A program made the translations under genes and the position numbers. DNA of 64,000 bases. Origin: Delftia sp. PS-11 (GTDB taxonomy: Bacteria; Pseudomonadota; Gammaproteobacteria; Burkholderiales; Burkholderiaceae_C). Under the pieces are notes generated by a model that ran no database searches, was not told where the DNA came from, and saw nothing but the letters and a program-made list of their open reading frames with translations. Of the stretch, positions 35,595 through 48,037 are shown piece after piece. Each line of letters opens with the position of its first letter. The stretch's first letter is position 1. The DNA is taken from contig NZ_JACSYA010000002.1 of NCBI RefSeq assembly GCF_029870285.1, positions 62,001-126,000 of the forward strand, read 5' to 3'.

Positions 35595-36719
35595 TCAGTC
35601 CAGCAGCGCCATGCCCTTGATCTGCGCAAAGACATGCAGGCCCGGCGCAATCGCCAGCTGCCGCGCCGAATGGGCGGTGATGCGCGCCAGCAGCCGGGCC
35701 TGGCCCAGCTGCAGCGAGACCATGACCTGGCCCGGGCCGTCCTCGCGCATGTCCAGCACGGCGGCGGGGACAATGTTGAGGATGCTGCTGTCTTCGGGAC
35801 GCCTGAGGCTCAGGCTCACATCGCGCGCCTGCACGCGCAGCTGCACCGGCGTGCCCATCGGGCGCGGCGTTGCCATGACCATGCGCAGCCTGCCGCCATC
35901 AAAGTCCAGTGTGGCCAGATGCATGCAGGGGTCGTAGTGCAGCATCTGGGCATGGACCACGGCGGCGGCATCGCCCGCGCCCAGGGGCAGATCCAGGCGG
36001 GTCAGCAGCTCCTGGGCGGGGCCTGCCGCCACGATGCTGCCGCTGCGCAGCAGCACCATGTGCTGCGCCAGGCGCGCGACCTCATCAATGGAGTGGCTCA
36101 CATAGACCACGGGAATGTCGAGCTCGCGGTGCAGCTGGTCCAGGTAGGGCAGGACCTCGGCCTTGCGCTGGGCATCCAGCGCGGCCAGGGGCTCGTCCAT
36201 CAGCAGCACCCTGGGGCTGGTGGCCAGGGCCCGCGCAATGGCCACGCGCTGGCGTTCGCCGCCCGACAGCGTGGACGGCATGCGCTCCATCAGGTGGCTG
36301 ATGCCCAGCAGGGCCACGGCCTGTTCCTGCGAGACCTTGCGCCGGGCGGGGGGAGTGCGCCGCAGGCCATAGTCGATGTTGCGGCGCACGCTCAGGTGCG
36401 CGAACAGGCTGGCTTCCTGGAACACATAGCCCAGCGCGCGCCGGTGCGTGGGCAGCCACTGGCCGGTCGCGTCATCCTGCCAGACCTCGCCATTGACGGT
36501 CACGCTGCCCCTGGCGCGCTCCAGTCCCGCGATGCTGCGCAGGCAGGTGGTCTTGCCGCAGCCCGAGGGGCCGAACAGGGCGGTGACGCCACGGCCGGGC
36601 AGGCACAGTTGCACATCCAGGCGGAAATCGGTGCGCTGCACTAACAGCGATGCCGTGATTTGCGCAGGGCTGTCCGCGCCAGGGACAGCGGGTGCGAAAG
36701 GAGCGAAGGCCGCCTTCAT
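35595..36719 (-). CDS. modC: Molybdate ABC transporter, ATP-binding protein
   Basis: The 374-residue ATPase has the Walker [10 protein letters not shown] near residue 50, the ABC signature [15 protein letters not shown] near 150, Walker [12 protein letters not shown] near 172 and a C-terminal TOBE (molybdate-binding) domain from about residue 300. It energises ModB. Its ATG overlaps the modB stop codon by 4 bp. Confidence 0.95.
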   Translation of the reverse strand: MKAAFAPFAPAVPGADSPAQITASLLVQRTDFRLDVQLCLPGRGVTALFGPSGCGKTTCLRSIAGLERARGSVTVNGEVWQDDATGQWLPTHRRALGYVFQEASLFAHLSVRRNIDYGLRRTPPARRKVSQEQAVALLGISHLMERMPSTLSGGERQRVAIARALATSPRVLLMDEPLAALDAQRKAEVLPYLDQLHRELDIPVVYVSHSIDEVARLAQHMVLLRSGSIVAAGPAQELLTRLDLPLGAGDAAAVVHAQMLHYDPCMHLATLDFDGGRLRMVMATPRPMGTPVQLRVQARDVSLSLRRPEDSSILNIVPAAVLDMREDGPGQVMVSLQLGQARLLARITAHSARQLAIAPGLHVFAQIKGMALLD

Positions 36720-37396
36720 GCGCGGCGGTCCTCGCGTGGCTGCAGCAGGTGCAAGGCTACAAGCACAAGGAAGGAGAACACCACCATGCCACCGGCCAGC
36801 CAGTGGGCATGGGCGTATTCCATGGCTTCCACATGGTCGTAGATCTGCACTGAGACCACGCGCGTCACGCCGGGAATGTTGCCGCCCAGCATCAGCACCA
36901 CGCCGAATTCGCCCACGGTGTGCGCAAAGGTCAGTACGGCGGCTGTGATGAAGCCGGGGCGCGCCAGCGGCAGCGCCACGGTGAAGAAGCGGTCCAGCGG
37001 TCCGGCCCCCAGGCTGGCCGCAGCTTCCAGGGGGCGTGGCCCCAGGGCTTCAAACGCACGCTGCAGGGGCTGCACGGTGAAGGGCATGGAGTAGATCAGC
37101 GAGCCGATGACCAGGCCCGCGAAGGTGAAGGGCAGGGTGCGCAGGCCCAGCGCCTGCGTGAGCTGTCCCACAGGGCCATGCGGCCCCATGGTGACCAGCA
37201 GGTAAAAGCCGATGACCGTCGGCGGCAGCACCAGCGGCAGCGCCACCACGGCGCCGATGGGCCCGCGCCAGCGCGAGCGCGTGCGGGCCAGCCACCAGGC
37301 CAGTGGCGTGCACAGTATCAGCAGCAGCACCGTGGTCACGCTGGCCAGCTCCAGCGTCAGCCGTATGGCGGCGTAATCGTCGGCCGTCAAAATCAT
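36716..37396 (-). CDS. modB: Molybdate ABC transporter, permease
   Basis: The 226-residue permease has five to six membrane helices and the inner-membrane coupling loop [25 protein letters not shown] near residues 132-156. It begins [19 protein letters not shown], the usual ModB start. It is 69 bp after modA and overlaps modC by 4 bp. Confidence 0.95.
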   Translation of the reverse strand: MILTADDYAAIRLTLELASVTTVLLLILCTPLAWWLARTRSRWRGPIGAVVALPLVLPPTVIGFYLLVTMGPHGPVGQLTQALGLRTLPFTFAGLVIGSLIYSMPFTVQPLQRAFEALGPRPLEAAASLGAGPLDRFFTVALPLARPGFITAAVLTFAHTVGEFGVVLMLGGNIPGVTRVVSVQIYDHVEAMEYAHAHWLAGGMVVFSFLVLVALHLLQPREDRRA

Positions 37397-37465
37397 GCGG
37401 GGCAGGCAGCCGCAGTCGGCTGCGAAGCACGGCCCGGGGCACCGGCACAGCCGCTCAGGGGATGA

Positions 37466-39137
<1,672 letters not shown>

Positions 39138-39193
39138 CTCCTGGCGCAGCGGGTCGTGCTGCCGGCGGGAACCTGGGCTGCGGTTCAGAGTCC

Positions 39194-39619
39194 ATGGCTG
39201 TCATGAAAAACCGTCTCTCTTCTTTGGCGCTGGTCTGGCTCCTGGGCCTTCCGGCGGCCGGCCATGCCAGTCTGTTCGATGCCAGAGCCCTGGATGCCCA
39301 TCAGTTCAACCTGGGCCTCGCAGGTTTTGCCGGGCAAGTCTCGCCCGCCGAGGCCTATCTGGAGGACATGGTCAAGCGGCCCGAGGCGAACGCCATCTTG
39401 CTGTCGGTGATCGACGACCCCAGGCGCTCGCCTGTGGCCAAGCTCTATGCGCTGTGCGGGCTCAAGCGCATTGGCAGCGGTGGGTATATGGCGGCGCTGG
39501 ACAGGCTGCGGGGGCTGCAGGGGCAGGTCTCCATCATGCTGGGCGACCAGATGCTCAGGGAAGACATCCGTCAGGCCGTGGACCGCATCGAGCACCAGCA
39601 GTGCGACGCTGTGCAGTGA
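39194..39619 (+). CDS. Hypothetical secreted protein (141 aa)
   Basis: I do not recognise a family. After MAVMKNRLSSLALVWLLGLP, a clear signal peptide, comes a helical domain resembling HEAT-type repeats (VKRPEANAILLSVIDD, SPVAKLYALCGLKRIG) and a C-terminal Cys. It lies just upstream of the Fur box and reads towards the imelysin operon, but is probably separate from it. A second in-frame ATG at 39203 is an alternative start. Confidence 0.65.
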   Translation: MAVMKNRLSSLALVWLLGLPAAGHASLFDARALDAHQFNLGLAGFAGQVSPAEAYLEDMVKRPEANAILLSVIDDPRRSPVAKLYALCGLKRIGSGGYMAALDRLRGLQGQVSIMLGDQMLREDIRQAVDRIEHQQCDAVQ

Positions 39620-39689
39620 GGTGTGAAGGGCCGCCGGCCCGGGCATAAAACCTTGGCCTGCAGTGCGGCGATACGGTATTGATTTTGTC

Positions 39690-39708
39690 AATAAGAACAA
39701 TTCTTATT
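39690..39708. promoter_or_regulatory. Fur box upstream of the imelysin operon
   Basis: AATAAGAA (39690-39697) and TTCTTATT (39701-39708) are exact inverted repeats with a 3-nt spacer in an unusually AT-rich patch (39679-39735). The right half matches the Fur consensus half closely. It is 45 nt before the imelysin ATG, where it would block the promoter under iron-replete conditions. Confidence 0.75.
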
Positions 39709-39752
39709 ACATTCTGGCGTTCCATATTGCTTTCTTCCACCACTGTCCCGCC

Positions 39753-40949
39753 ATGCAATCCATTCTGATTGCGGCTGCCCTTGCCCTGGGCGCAGCCGTC
39801 CCGATGAGCCAGGCCACTGCCGCCGGCACCGCCCAACAGCCCGTGAAGAAAAGCCTGTCGGCCCCGGAGGTGGTCAGGCATTACGGCACGCTGGTCCATG
39901 CCAACTACGCGGACTCTATCGCTTCGGCCAAGACCATGCGCCGGGCGATCCAGGCCTTTCTGTCCGCGCCCAGCGAACAGGGCCTGCAGCGCGCGCGCCA
40001 GGCCTGGATCGATGCCCGCGAGTACTACGGCCAGACCGAAGCCTTCCGTTTCTATGCCGGCCCCATCGACAACGACGACGGCCCTGAAGGCCAGATCAAT
40101 GCCTGGCCCATGGACGAGTCCTATGTGGACTATGTCGAGGGCAACCCCGATGCCGGCATCATCAACAACCGCAAGCAAGCCATTACCAAGAAGCGGCTGG
40201 CCGAACTCAACGAGCATGACGGCGAGGAGAATGTCTCCACGGGCTGGCATGCCATCGAGTTCATGCTCTGGGGCCAGGACCTCAGCGACCAGGGACCGGG
40301 CAACCGCCCCTATACCGACTATGTGGATGGCAAGAAGCCCAATGCCGACCGCCGGCGCCAGTACCTCAAGGTCGTGACCGAACTGCTGATCGATGATCTG
40401 CAGTCCGTGGCGGACCAGTGGAAGCCCGGCGTGGCAGGCAACTTCCGCGCCCGGTTCGAGAAGACGCCCGAAGACGCGCTGCGCCGCATCTTCGTGGGCC
40501 TGGGTTCGCTGTCGCGCGGCGAACTGGCTGGCGAGCGCCTGGAGGTGGCCATGGCCAGCCGGGACCAGGAAGACGAGCACTCGTGCTTTTCCGACAATAC
40601 GCACCGCGATGCCGTGGCCAATGCCCAGGGCATTCTCAATGTCTGGCTGGGCCGCTACCGGCGCCTGGATGGCAGCGTGCTGCAGGGCCCCGGCATCCGG
40701 GACTGGGTCGCCGCCAGGGACAGCGCCCTGGCCGACAGGACCACCCGCCAGATTGCGCAGTCGGTCGAGGCGGCGCAGGCCATTCCCGCTCCCTTTGACC
40801 AGGCCATCCAGGGCGCGCGCGACGCGGCCTCGCGCACCAGAATCCAGGCCACCATCGACAGCCTGGTGCAGCAGAGCAAGGATCTGGTGGATGCGGCCAG
40901 CGCCGTCGGCATCGCCCAGCTCAACCTGGTGGACCCCAAGGCCCCTTGA
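39753..40949 (+). CDS. Imelysin-family (M75) periplasmic iron-linked protein
   Basis: The 398-residue protein has a signal peptide (to about residue 24) and an all-helical imelysin domain. The family GxHxxE motif is present in STGWHAIEFMLWGQD near residue 167. Imelysins (IrpA, ICMP, EfeO C-terminal domain) are periplasmic and iron-associated, with no proven peptidase role in most bacteria. A Fur box precedes it. It heads a four-gene set with a di-heme cytochrome, a second imelysin and a DUF1513 protein. Confidence 0.9.
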   Translation: MQSILIAAALALGAAVPMSQATAAGTAQQPVKKSLSAPEVVRHYGTLVHANYADSIASAKTMRRAIQAFLSAPSEQGLQRARQAWIDAREYYGQTEAFRFYAGPIDNDDGPEGQINAWPMDESYVDYVEGNPDAGIINNRKQAITKKRLAELNEHDGEENVSTGWHAIEFMLWGQDLSDQGPGNRPYTDYVDGKKPNADRRRQYLKVVTELLIDDLQSVADQWKPGVAGNFRARFEKTPEDALRRIFVGLGSLSRGELAGERLEVAMASRDQEDEHSCFSDNTHRDAVANAQGILNVWLGRYRRLDGSVLQGPGIRDWVAARDSALADRTTRQIAQSVEAAQAIPAPFDQAIQGARDAASRTRIQATIDSLVQQSKDLVDAASAVGIAQLNLVDPKAP

Positions 40950-40973
40950 GAGCCCGCATCCACTCCCTGTCCA

Positions 40974-41003
40974 GGCCGCTGCCCCTGAAAGGGGCCGGCG
41001 GCC
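40974..41003 (+). other. Intercistronic hairpin between imelysin and di-heme cytochrome genes
   Basis: Outer arms GGCCGC (40974-40979) and GCGGCC (40998-41003) enclose an inner GCCCC/GGGGC stem in the 83-bp gap. No T run follows. It may set relative expression of the first imelysin. Confidence 0.5.
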
Positions 41004-41032
41004 CCGGCATTTCCAGGCCAGCCCTCCCCACC

Positions 41033-42558
<1,526 letters not shown>

Positions 42559-42559
<1 letters not shown>

Positions 42560-43647
42560 TGCCCTGCCTGCCCACCATACCCCGCCAGCTCCTGTGCGCC
42601 GCTGCGCTTTCGCTGCTGGCCGCTGCCCCGCTGCAGGCCCAGGAGGTGCAAGCCCATATGGCTATCCCCTTCTACAACACCGCCCATGCCGTGCAGGGCC
42701 TGTACGGCCAGTGGTACGCCCCGCAGGCCCGGGCTGCTGCACAGTCCGCGCAGGCGCTGCGCCAGGCACTGCAGGCGCATTGCGCAGCCGATGCCGCAGG
42801 CGCTGGCGCCGCGCTGGAGTCCGCGCGCCAGGCCTATGTGCATGCGGCAGGCCGTTGGAGCGCGCTGTCGGCAGTGGCCCTGGGGCCGCTGATCGAACGC
42901 CGCTCGGCGCGCCTGGTGGACTTTCGCCCCATGCGTCCGGCGCTGCTCGGCAAGGCCCTGCAGTCCGCACCGGCCAGTCTGGCGGCGATGGAGCGCATCG
43001 GCGCACCCGCCAAGGGCTTTCCTGCGCTGGAGCATCTGCTGTGGACCCAGCCTGCCGCGCCGCAGACCCCGGCCTGCGCCTATGCGGTGCTGGCCGCCGA
43101 GGAGATCGCTGCCGAGCTGGGCATCCTGGAGCAGGGCTTCGCCCGGCTGGCAGGGCAGGACTGGTCCGAGGAGGGCGATGCCGCCACAGCGGCCATGGCG
43201 GAATTCATCAACCAGTGGGTGGGCGGCCTGGAGCGCCTGCGCTGGGCCGACATGGAAAAGCCATTGCGCAGTGCTGGCAGCACAGGCGGCAGGCCGCCCG
43301 CCTGGGAGCATCAGGCCAGCGGCAGCGCCGTGCAGGTCTGGCGCGCGCACTGGCAGGGCCTGCGCAGTCTGGCCGTGAGCGTGGACCGCAGCGTGCCCCG
43401 GCCCGGCGCGGACATCGTGCCCATCGAGTCCTACCTGCGCGGGCGGGGCCTCAATCCGCTGGCCGACCGCTGGCTGCAGGCCGTCAACGACGCCGATGCC
43501 GGCATGCGCGCGATGGCGCAGCAGCCGACGGCCCCAGCCGTCGAGGCCGCCGCACGGCCGCTGTCGCGCCTCAAGCGCCTCATGGAGAGCGAGGTGGCCC
43601 CTGCCCTGGAGGTCAACATCGGGTTCTCGGATGCCGATGGAGACTGA
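42559..43647 (+). CDS. Second imelysin-family periplasmic protein
   Basis: The 362-residue protein has a signal peptide (AALSLLAAAPLQAQ) and an imelysin-like helical domain with the KGFPALEHLLW stretch near residue 155, which corresponds to the GxHxxE region of the first imelysin but with Phe-Pro-Ala-Leu-Glu-His instead. The altered motif suggests a related but distinct binding role. It is translationally coupled to the di-heme cytochrome gene and overlaps the DUF1513 gene. Confidence 0.87.
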
Positions 43648-44830
43648 GCACCCGCTGCACCGCCGCCGGTGGCTGCAGGCCATGGGCCTGCTGGCGGCCA
43701 TGCCCTTGCCGCAGGCCCGCTCATCCCAGGTGCCTGGCCTGCTGGCCGCCGCCTGGATGCGCGGCGAACAGATGCATGTCGGCATGGTGCGCAGCGGCTC
43801 CCCTGCCGCTCAGCTGCAGGTGCTGCAGTCGCTGGAGGTGCCCACGCGCGCCCATGGCATGGCTGCGCTGCGCGACGGGTCGGTGGTCTTTGCGAGCCGC
43901 CGCCCTGGCGACTGGCTGGTGCGCCTGCGCCCCCGGCAGGCCGCCAGGCATGCACAGTGGCTGTGGATAGAGAGCGACCGCGTCTTCAATGGCCATGTGA
44001 TCGAAAGCGCCGATGGCCGCCACCTCTACACCACTGAGACCGATCTGGCCGACGCCCAGGGCCTGATCGGCGTGCGCGATGCCGCGACCCTGGAGAAGGT
44101 GGCCGAGTGGCGCACGGGCGGCATGGACCCGCACCAGCTGCTGCTGGACACCGACGGCACGCTGATGGTGGCCAACGGCGGCATTCCCACGCAGTCGGAG
44201 ACCGGGCGGCGCAAGCTGCAGCTCGACCATATGGACTCCAGCATTGCCAGGCTGCATCCCGCCGAGGAAGGCGCCATCGCCGGCCTGTGGCAGCTCGGTG
44301 ACAGCCGCCTGAGCCTGCGCCATCTGGCCTGGGGGCCCCGGATCGGCCCTGGTGCGCCGCGCCGCTGGCTGGGCATCGCCTTGCAGGCCGAGCACCGCGA
44401 CCCCGAGGCACGCGCTGCCGCGCCCGTGCTGGCGCTGTTCGACGGCGATCGCCTGCACGCCGTGCCGCTGCCCGAGGGGCAGCCTGCGCTGGCCGGCTAT
44501 GGCGGCGACATCGGCAGCGATGGCCGGTTCTTTGCCGTCAGCTGCCCGCGCGCAGACACCGTCACCTGGTGGCAGGCGCCCCTGGAGCCTGCAGGGCAGG
44601 GCCGGTGGCTGCGCAGCGATGCCATGCAGGGTGTGTACTGCGTGGCCAACAGCAGTGTCTCGCTGGATGCGCAAGGCCGGCCACTGCCCCACCTGCCCGC
44701 GCTCTGGATGGGCGGCGCGCGGCAGGCCCAGTTGCGCCAGCGCGGGCAACTGCTGGGCGCGGCGGGGGTGGAAGGCATGGCGCTGGACAACCACTGGATA
44801 CCGCTGCAGGCCGCAGCGGCTGCCGGGTAG
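43637..44830 (+). CDS. DUF1513 domain protein, Tat-exported beta-propeller-like
   Basis: The 397-residue protein starts METEHPLHRRRWLQAMG, a twin-arginine-type signal. The rest consists of WD/beta-propeller-like blades (HGMAALRDGSVVFAS, NGHVIESADGRHLYTTE, DPHQLLLDTDGTLMVANGG) as in DUF1513 proteins. These always occur beside imelysin and DUF1111 genes. The function is unknown, with electron transfer or cofactor binding often suggested. The start overlaps the end of the second imelysin gene. An ATG two codons upstream (43631) is possible. Confidence 0.85.
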   Translation: METEHPLHRRRWLQAMGLLAAMPLPQARSSQVPGLLAAAWMRGEQMHVGMVRSGSPAAQLQVLQSLEVPTRAHGMAALRDGSVVFASRRPGDWLVRLRPRQAARHAQWLWIESDRVFNGHVIESADGRHLYTTETDLADAQGLIGVRDAATLEKVAEWRTGGMDPHQLLLDTDGTLMVANGGIPTQSETGRRKLQLDHMDSSIARLHPAEEGAIAGLWQLGDSRLSLRHLAWGPRIGPGAPRRWLGIALQAEHRDPEARAAAPVLALFDGDRLHAVPLPEGQPALAGYGGDIGSDGRFFAVSCPRADTVTWWQAPLEPAGQGRWLRSDAMQGVYCVANSSVSLDAQGRPLPHLPALWMGGARQAQLRQRGQLLGAAGVEGMALDNHWIPLQAAAAAG

Positions 44831-44945
44831 GCTGCGCCCCCATGGCAGGACCGCGCCCGCCTTGACTGGCAGGGTGCGCATTTGTGCCGAATGGATGGCG
44901 GTGAAACCGTGGCGGACCTCGCCCGATGCCGGATTTCATCAAGAA

Positions 44946-44980
44946 AAACTAAATGATTCGGCAAATAAATTTAGTTTGCC
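44946..44980. promoter_or_regulatory. Overlapping palindromes upstream of the sugar ABC operon (candidate operator)
   Basis: AAACTAAAT (44946-44954) pairs exactly with ATTTAGTTT (44969-44977), and GGCAAA (44960-44965) pairs with TTTGCC (44975-44980). They sit in a short AT-rich island within the otherwise empty 286-bp gap 44831-45116, about 140-170 nt before the binding-protein gene. No regulator gene is adjacent. Confidence 0.55.
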
Positions 44981-45116
44981 ATTTGCGGCGTGGATTCGTT
45001 CAATCGAATCGCTGAAGGCGCAGCCGCATGGGGGCGCTGTTCTTCAGCCGGCAGGCCACCCGGCCTCTCGATCACGAATGGAAGCCACGCACTTTCCATC
45101 CCAGCGAGGAGACACC

Positions 45117-46136
45117 ATGTTCAAAAGATCATTGCTCGTTTTGACGCTGCCTGCCTGGGCATGGGCCGCCCATGCGGGGGCCGCCCATGCTGGGGAGTCG
45201 GTCGTCGGCCTCATCACCAAGACCGACACCAATCCCTACTTCGTCAAGATGAAGGAAGGCGCCACCCAGATGGCCAAGGCCAAGGGGGTCAAGCTGCTGA
45301 CGGTCGCAGGCAAGGCGGATGGCGACAACGGCGGGCAGGTCACGGCCATGGAAAACCTGATTGCTGCAGGTGCCAGAACCATCCTGCTCACGCCCAACGA
45401 TGCCAAGGCCATCTTGCCGGCCGTCAGGAAGGCGCGGGATGCCGGCGTGATGGTGATCGCCCTGGACAGCCCGACCGATCCGGCCGAAGCGGTGGATGCC
45501 CTGTTCGCCACGGACAACTACCAGGCCGGCGTTCTGATCGGCAAATACGCCCAGGCCGCCATGGCCGCCAGGACGGCGGGCGGACCGGTGAAGATCGCGA
45601 TGCTCGACCTGTTCCCTGGCCAGCCAACAGGGGCGCAGCGCCACAACGGATTCCTCAAGGGCTTTGCCGGCGTGCCCAGCGAAAGCACCACCACCACCCT
45701 CGCCACCAGCCCGCAGGTGGTGTGCATGGCCGACAGTTTCGGCGACCGGGCCAAGGGCCAGACGGCGATGGAAAACTGTCTGCAGAAAGATCCGCAGATC
45801 AACCTGGTCTATGCCATCAATGAGCCCGCTGCCGCCGGTGCCTACAACGCCCTGAAGAAGGCCGGCAGGCACAAGGATGTGATGATCGTTTCGGTGGACG
45901 GCGGGTGCGACGGCATCAGGGACGTCGCTGCCGGAAAGATCGCCGCCACCTCGCAGCAGTACCCGCTGAAGATGGCGGCGATGGGCGTGCAGGCCGCCGC
46001 CGAATATGCGCGCACCGGCAAGAAGGCCAGCGGCTACACCGACACCGGCGTGACCCTGATCGCCGGTACGCCGGTGGCCGGCGTGCCGAGCCAGAGCGTC
46101 TCCTACGGCATGGATCTGTGCTGGGGCCGCAAGTAA
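45117..46136 (+). CDS. Sugar ABC transporter, periplasmic binding protein (FrcB/RbsB-like)
   Basis: The 339-residue protein has a signal peptide (LLVLTLPAWAWAAHAG) and the type-I periplasmic-binding fold of the ribose/fructose family: SVVGLITKTDTNPYFVKMKEG near residue 28, ENLIAAGARTILLTPNDA near 75, and VSVDGGCDGIRDVAAGKI near 260. The TDTNPYF element resembles the fructose-binding FrcB group. A GAGGAGA ribosome binding site precedes the ATG. The permease gene follows after 44 bp. No sugar-catabolic gene is adjacent. Confidence 0.88.
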   Translation: MFKRSLLVLTLPAWAWAAHAGAAHAGESVVGLITKTDTNPYFVKMKEGATQMAKAKGVKLLTVAGKADGDNGGQVTAMENLIAAGARTILLTPNDAKAILPAVRKARDAGVMVIALDSPTDPAEAVDALFATDNYQAGVLIGKYAQAAMAARTAGGPVKIAMLDLFPGQPTGAQRHNGFLKGFAGVPSESTTTTLATSPQVVCMADSFGDRAKGQTAMENCLQKDPQINLVYAINEPAAAGAYNALKKAGRHKDVMIVSVDGGCDGIRDVAAGKIAATSQQYPLKMAAMGVQAAAEYARTGKKASGYTDTGVTLIAGTPVAGVPSQSVSYGMDLCWGRK

Positions 46137-46180
46137 ATGCGTGGCCCCGTGCGCCGCTGCGAGGCCGGGAGGCAAGCTGC

Positions 46181-47143
46181 GTGAATGCGTTCAGGGACCA
46201 CATGCCCCCGATCGGGCAGTTCGGGCCTTTCATTGCCCTGCTGATCGCCTGCACGGTGTTTGGCAGTGCCACCGATCGGTTCTTTTCCGGGGGGAATTTT
46301 TCGCTGATCCTGCAGCAGGTGAGCGTGGTGGGCGTCATCGCCATCGGCCAGACGCTGATCATCCTGACCGCAGGCATCGACCTGTCCTGCGGCATGCTCA
46401 TGGCGCTGGGCAGCATCGTGATGACCAGGCTGGCGGCAGACCAGGGCGTGCCGGCGCCGCTGGCCATCCTGTGCGCCATCGCCGTGACCATGTTGCTGGG
46501 GATGTGCAACGGCCTTCTGGTCACGCGGATCAAGCTGCCCTCGTTCATCGTGACGCTGGGGACTTTCAACATTGCGTTCGCAATGACCCAGATCTACTCC
46601 GAAGCGCAGACCGTCACGGCCGTGCCGGAGCTGATGCTCTGGCTGGGCAACACCTTTGGCATCGGCAGCACGAAGATCACCTACGGCACGGTGCTGATGC
46701 TGCTGCTGTACCTTGCCACCTGGCTGTGGCTGCGCGAAACCGCCTCGGGCCGGCATGTGTATGCCGTGGGCAACAACCCCGAAGCCACACGTCTGGTAGG
46801 CATTGAAACCGATCGTGTCCTGCTGGGTGTCTACACGCTGGCGGGCGCCTTCTACGGCATCGCTTCCCTGCTGATCGTGGCCCGCACCGGCGTGGGAGAC
46901 CCCAATGCGGGGCAGACGGACAATCTGGATGCCATCACCGCCGTGGTGCTGGGCGGCACCAGCCTGTTTGGCGGACGGGGAGCCCTCCTGGGCACGCTGG
47001 CCGGGGCTCTGGTGGTGGGCGTGCTGCGCAATGGACTGACGCTCATGGGCGTGTCATCGGTCTATCAGATGCTGATCACCGGCATCCTCGTGATCCTGGC
47101 GGTCACGGTGGACCAGCTGTCGCGCAAAGGCGGCCGCGCATGA
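46181..47143 (+). CDS. Sugar ABC transporter permease (FrcC/RbsC-like)
   Basis: The 320-residue membrane protein has about nine hydrophobic segments and the RbsC-family signatures GQTLIILTAGIDLSCG near residue 60 and VLGGTSLFGGRGALLGTLAGAL near 255. A GTG start at 46181 is chosen because a GGGAGG ribosome binding site lies 7 nt before it. An ATG at 46202 would lack one. The ATPase gene overlaps its stop by 4 bp. Confidence 0.9.
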   Translation: MNAFRDHMPPIGQFGPFIALLIACTVFGSATDRFFSGGNFSLILQQVSVVGVIAIGQTLIILTAGIDLSCGMLMALGSIVMTRLAADQGVPAPLAILCAIAVTMLLGMCNGLLVTRIKLPSFIVTLGTFNIAFAMTQIYSEAQTVTAVPELMLWLGNTFGIGSTKITYGTVLMLLLYLATWLWLRETASGRHVYAVGNNPEATRLVGIETDRVLLGVYTLAGAFYGIASLLIVARTGVGDPNAGQTDNLDAITAVVLGGTSLFGGRGALLGTLAGALVVGVLRNGLTLMGVSSVYQMLITGILVILAVTVDQLSRKGGRA

Positions 47144-47925
47144 CGGCCCCTGTTGTCCTGTCCGCCAGCGGACTGGTCAAGCGCTACGGGCGGGTCACCG
47201 CGCTGGATGGCGCCGACTTCGAGCTGCGCGCCGGAGAGATTCTGGCAGTGATCGGCGACAACGGCGCCGGCAAGTCCTCGCTGATCAAGTGCCTGTCCGG
47301 CGCCATCATCGCGGATGCCGGGCAGATGATGCTGGGCGGCCAGCCGGTCCATTTCAAGAGGCCGATCGATGCGCGCCACCGGGGCATCGAAACCGTCTAC
47401 CAGGACCTGGCCGTGGCGCCGGGCATGACCATTGCCGAGAACCTTTTTCTCGGACGCGAGCTGCGCCGCCCCGGCTGGCCGGGCAGGCTGCTTCGCCTGC
47501 TCGACAAGAAGGAGATGCTGGCGCAAAGCGTGGCCCGCATGGCGGACCTGAAGGTCGGCATCCGTTCGATGACGCAGGCTGTCGAAACGCTCTCCGGCGG
47601 GCAGCGCCAGTGCGTGGCGGTGGCGCGTGCGGCGGCCTTCGCACGGCATGTGGTGATTCTGGACGAGCCCACTGCCGCGCTGGGCGTGAAGGAAAGCGAC
47701 ATGGTGCTTGCGCTGATCCGCCAGGTGCGTGACCGCGGCCTGTCGGTGGTGCTGATATCGCACAACATGCCGCATGTCTTTGGCATCGCCGACCGCATCC
47801 ACGTGGCCCGGCTGGGCCGCCGGGCGGCAGTGCTCGACCCCCGCCGGATCAGCATGAGCGACACCGTGGCGGTGATGACCGGCGCGCTGTCCCCTTGCGA
47901 ACTGCCTGATGACTGCCTGGCGTGA
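47140..47925 (+). CDS. Sugar ABC transporter ATP-binding protein (single-domain, FrcA-like)
   Basis: The 261-residue ATPase has Walker A GDNGAGKSS near residue 40, ABC signature LSGGQRQCVAVARAAAF near 150 and Walker B VVILDEPTAALG near 173. It has a single nucleotide-binding domain, unlike the double-domain RbsA, which points to the FrcA/fructose branch. The ATG overlaps the permease stop (ATGA). No terminator is visible in 47926-48037 before the convergent aroE-like gene. Confidence 0.9.
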   Translation: MTAPVVLSASGLVKRYGRVTALDGADFELRAGEILAVIGDNGAGKSSLIKCLSGAIIADAGQMMLGGQPVHFKRPIDARHRGIETVYQDLAVAPGMTIAENLFLGRELRRPGWPGRLLRLLDKKEMLAQSVARMADLKVGIRSMTQAVETLSGGQRQCVAVARAAAFARHVVILDEPTAALGVKESDMVLALIRQVRDRGLSVVLISHNMPHVFGIADRIHVARLGRRAAVLDPRRISMSDTVAVMTGALSPCELPDDCLA

Positions 47926-48037
47926 GCGATGCCCGAGTTCATCACGGCCAGCTCAATGGCGCCCCCTTGAGCACCAACGTCTCCTTGGTTGAACTTGTTC
48001 TTGCCAGTGCGGGTGCATTCAGTGCCGGACGCGCCTC

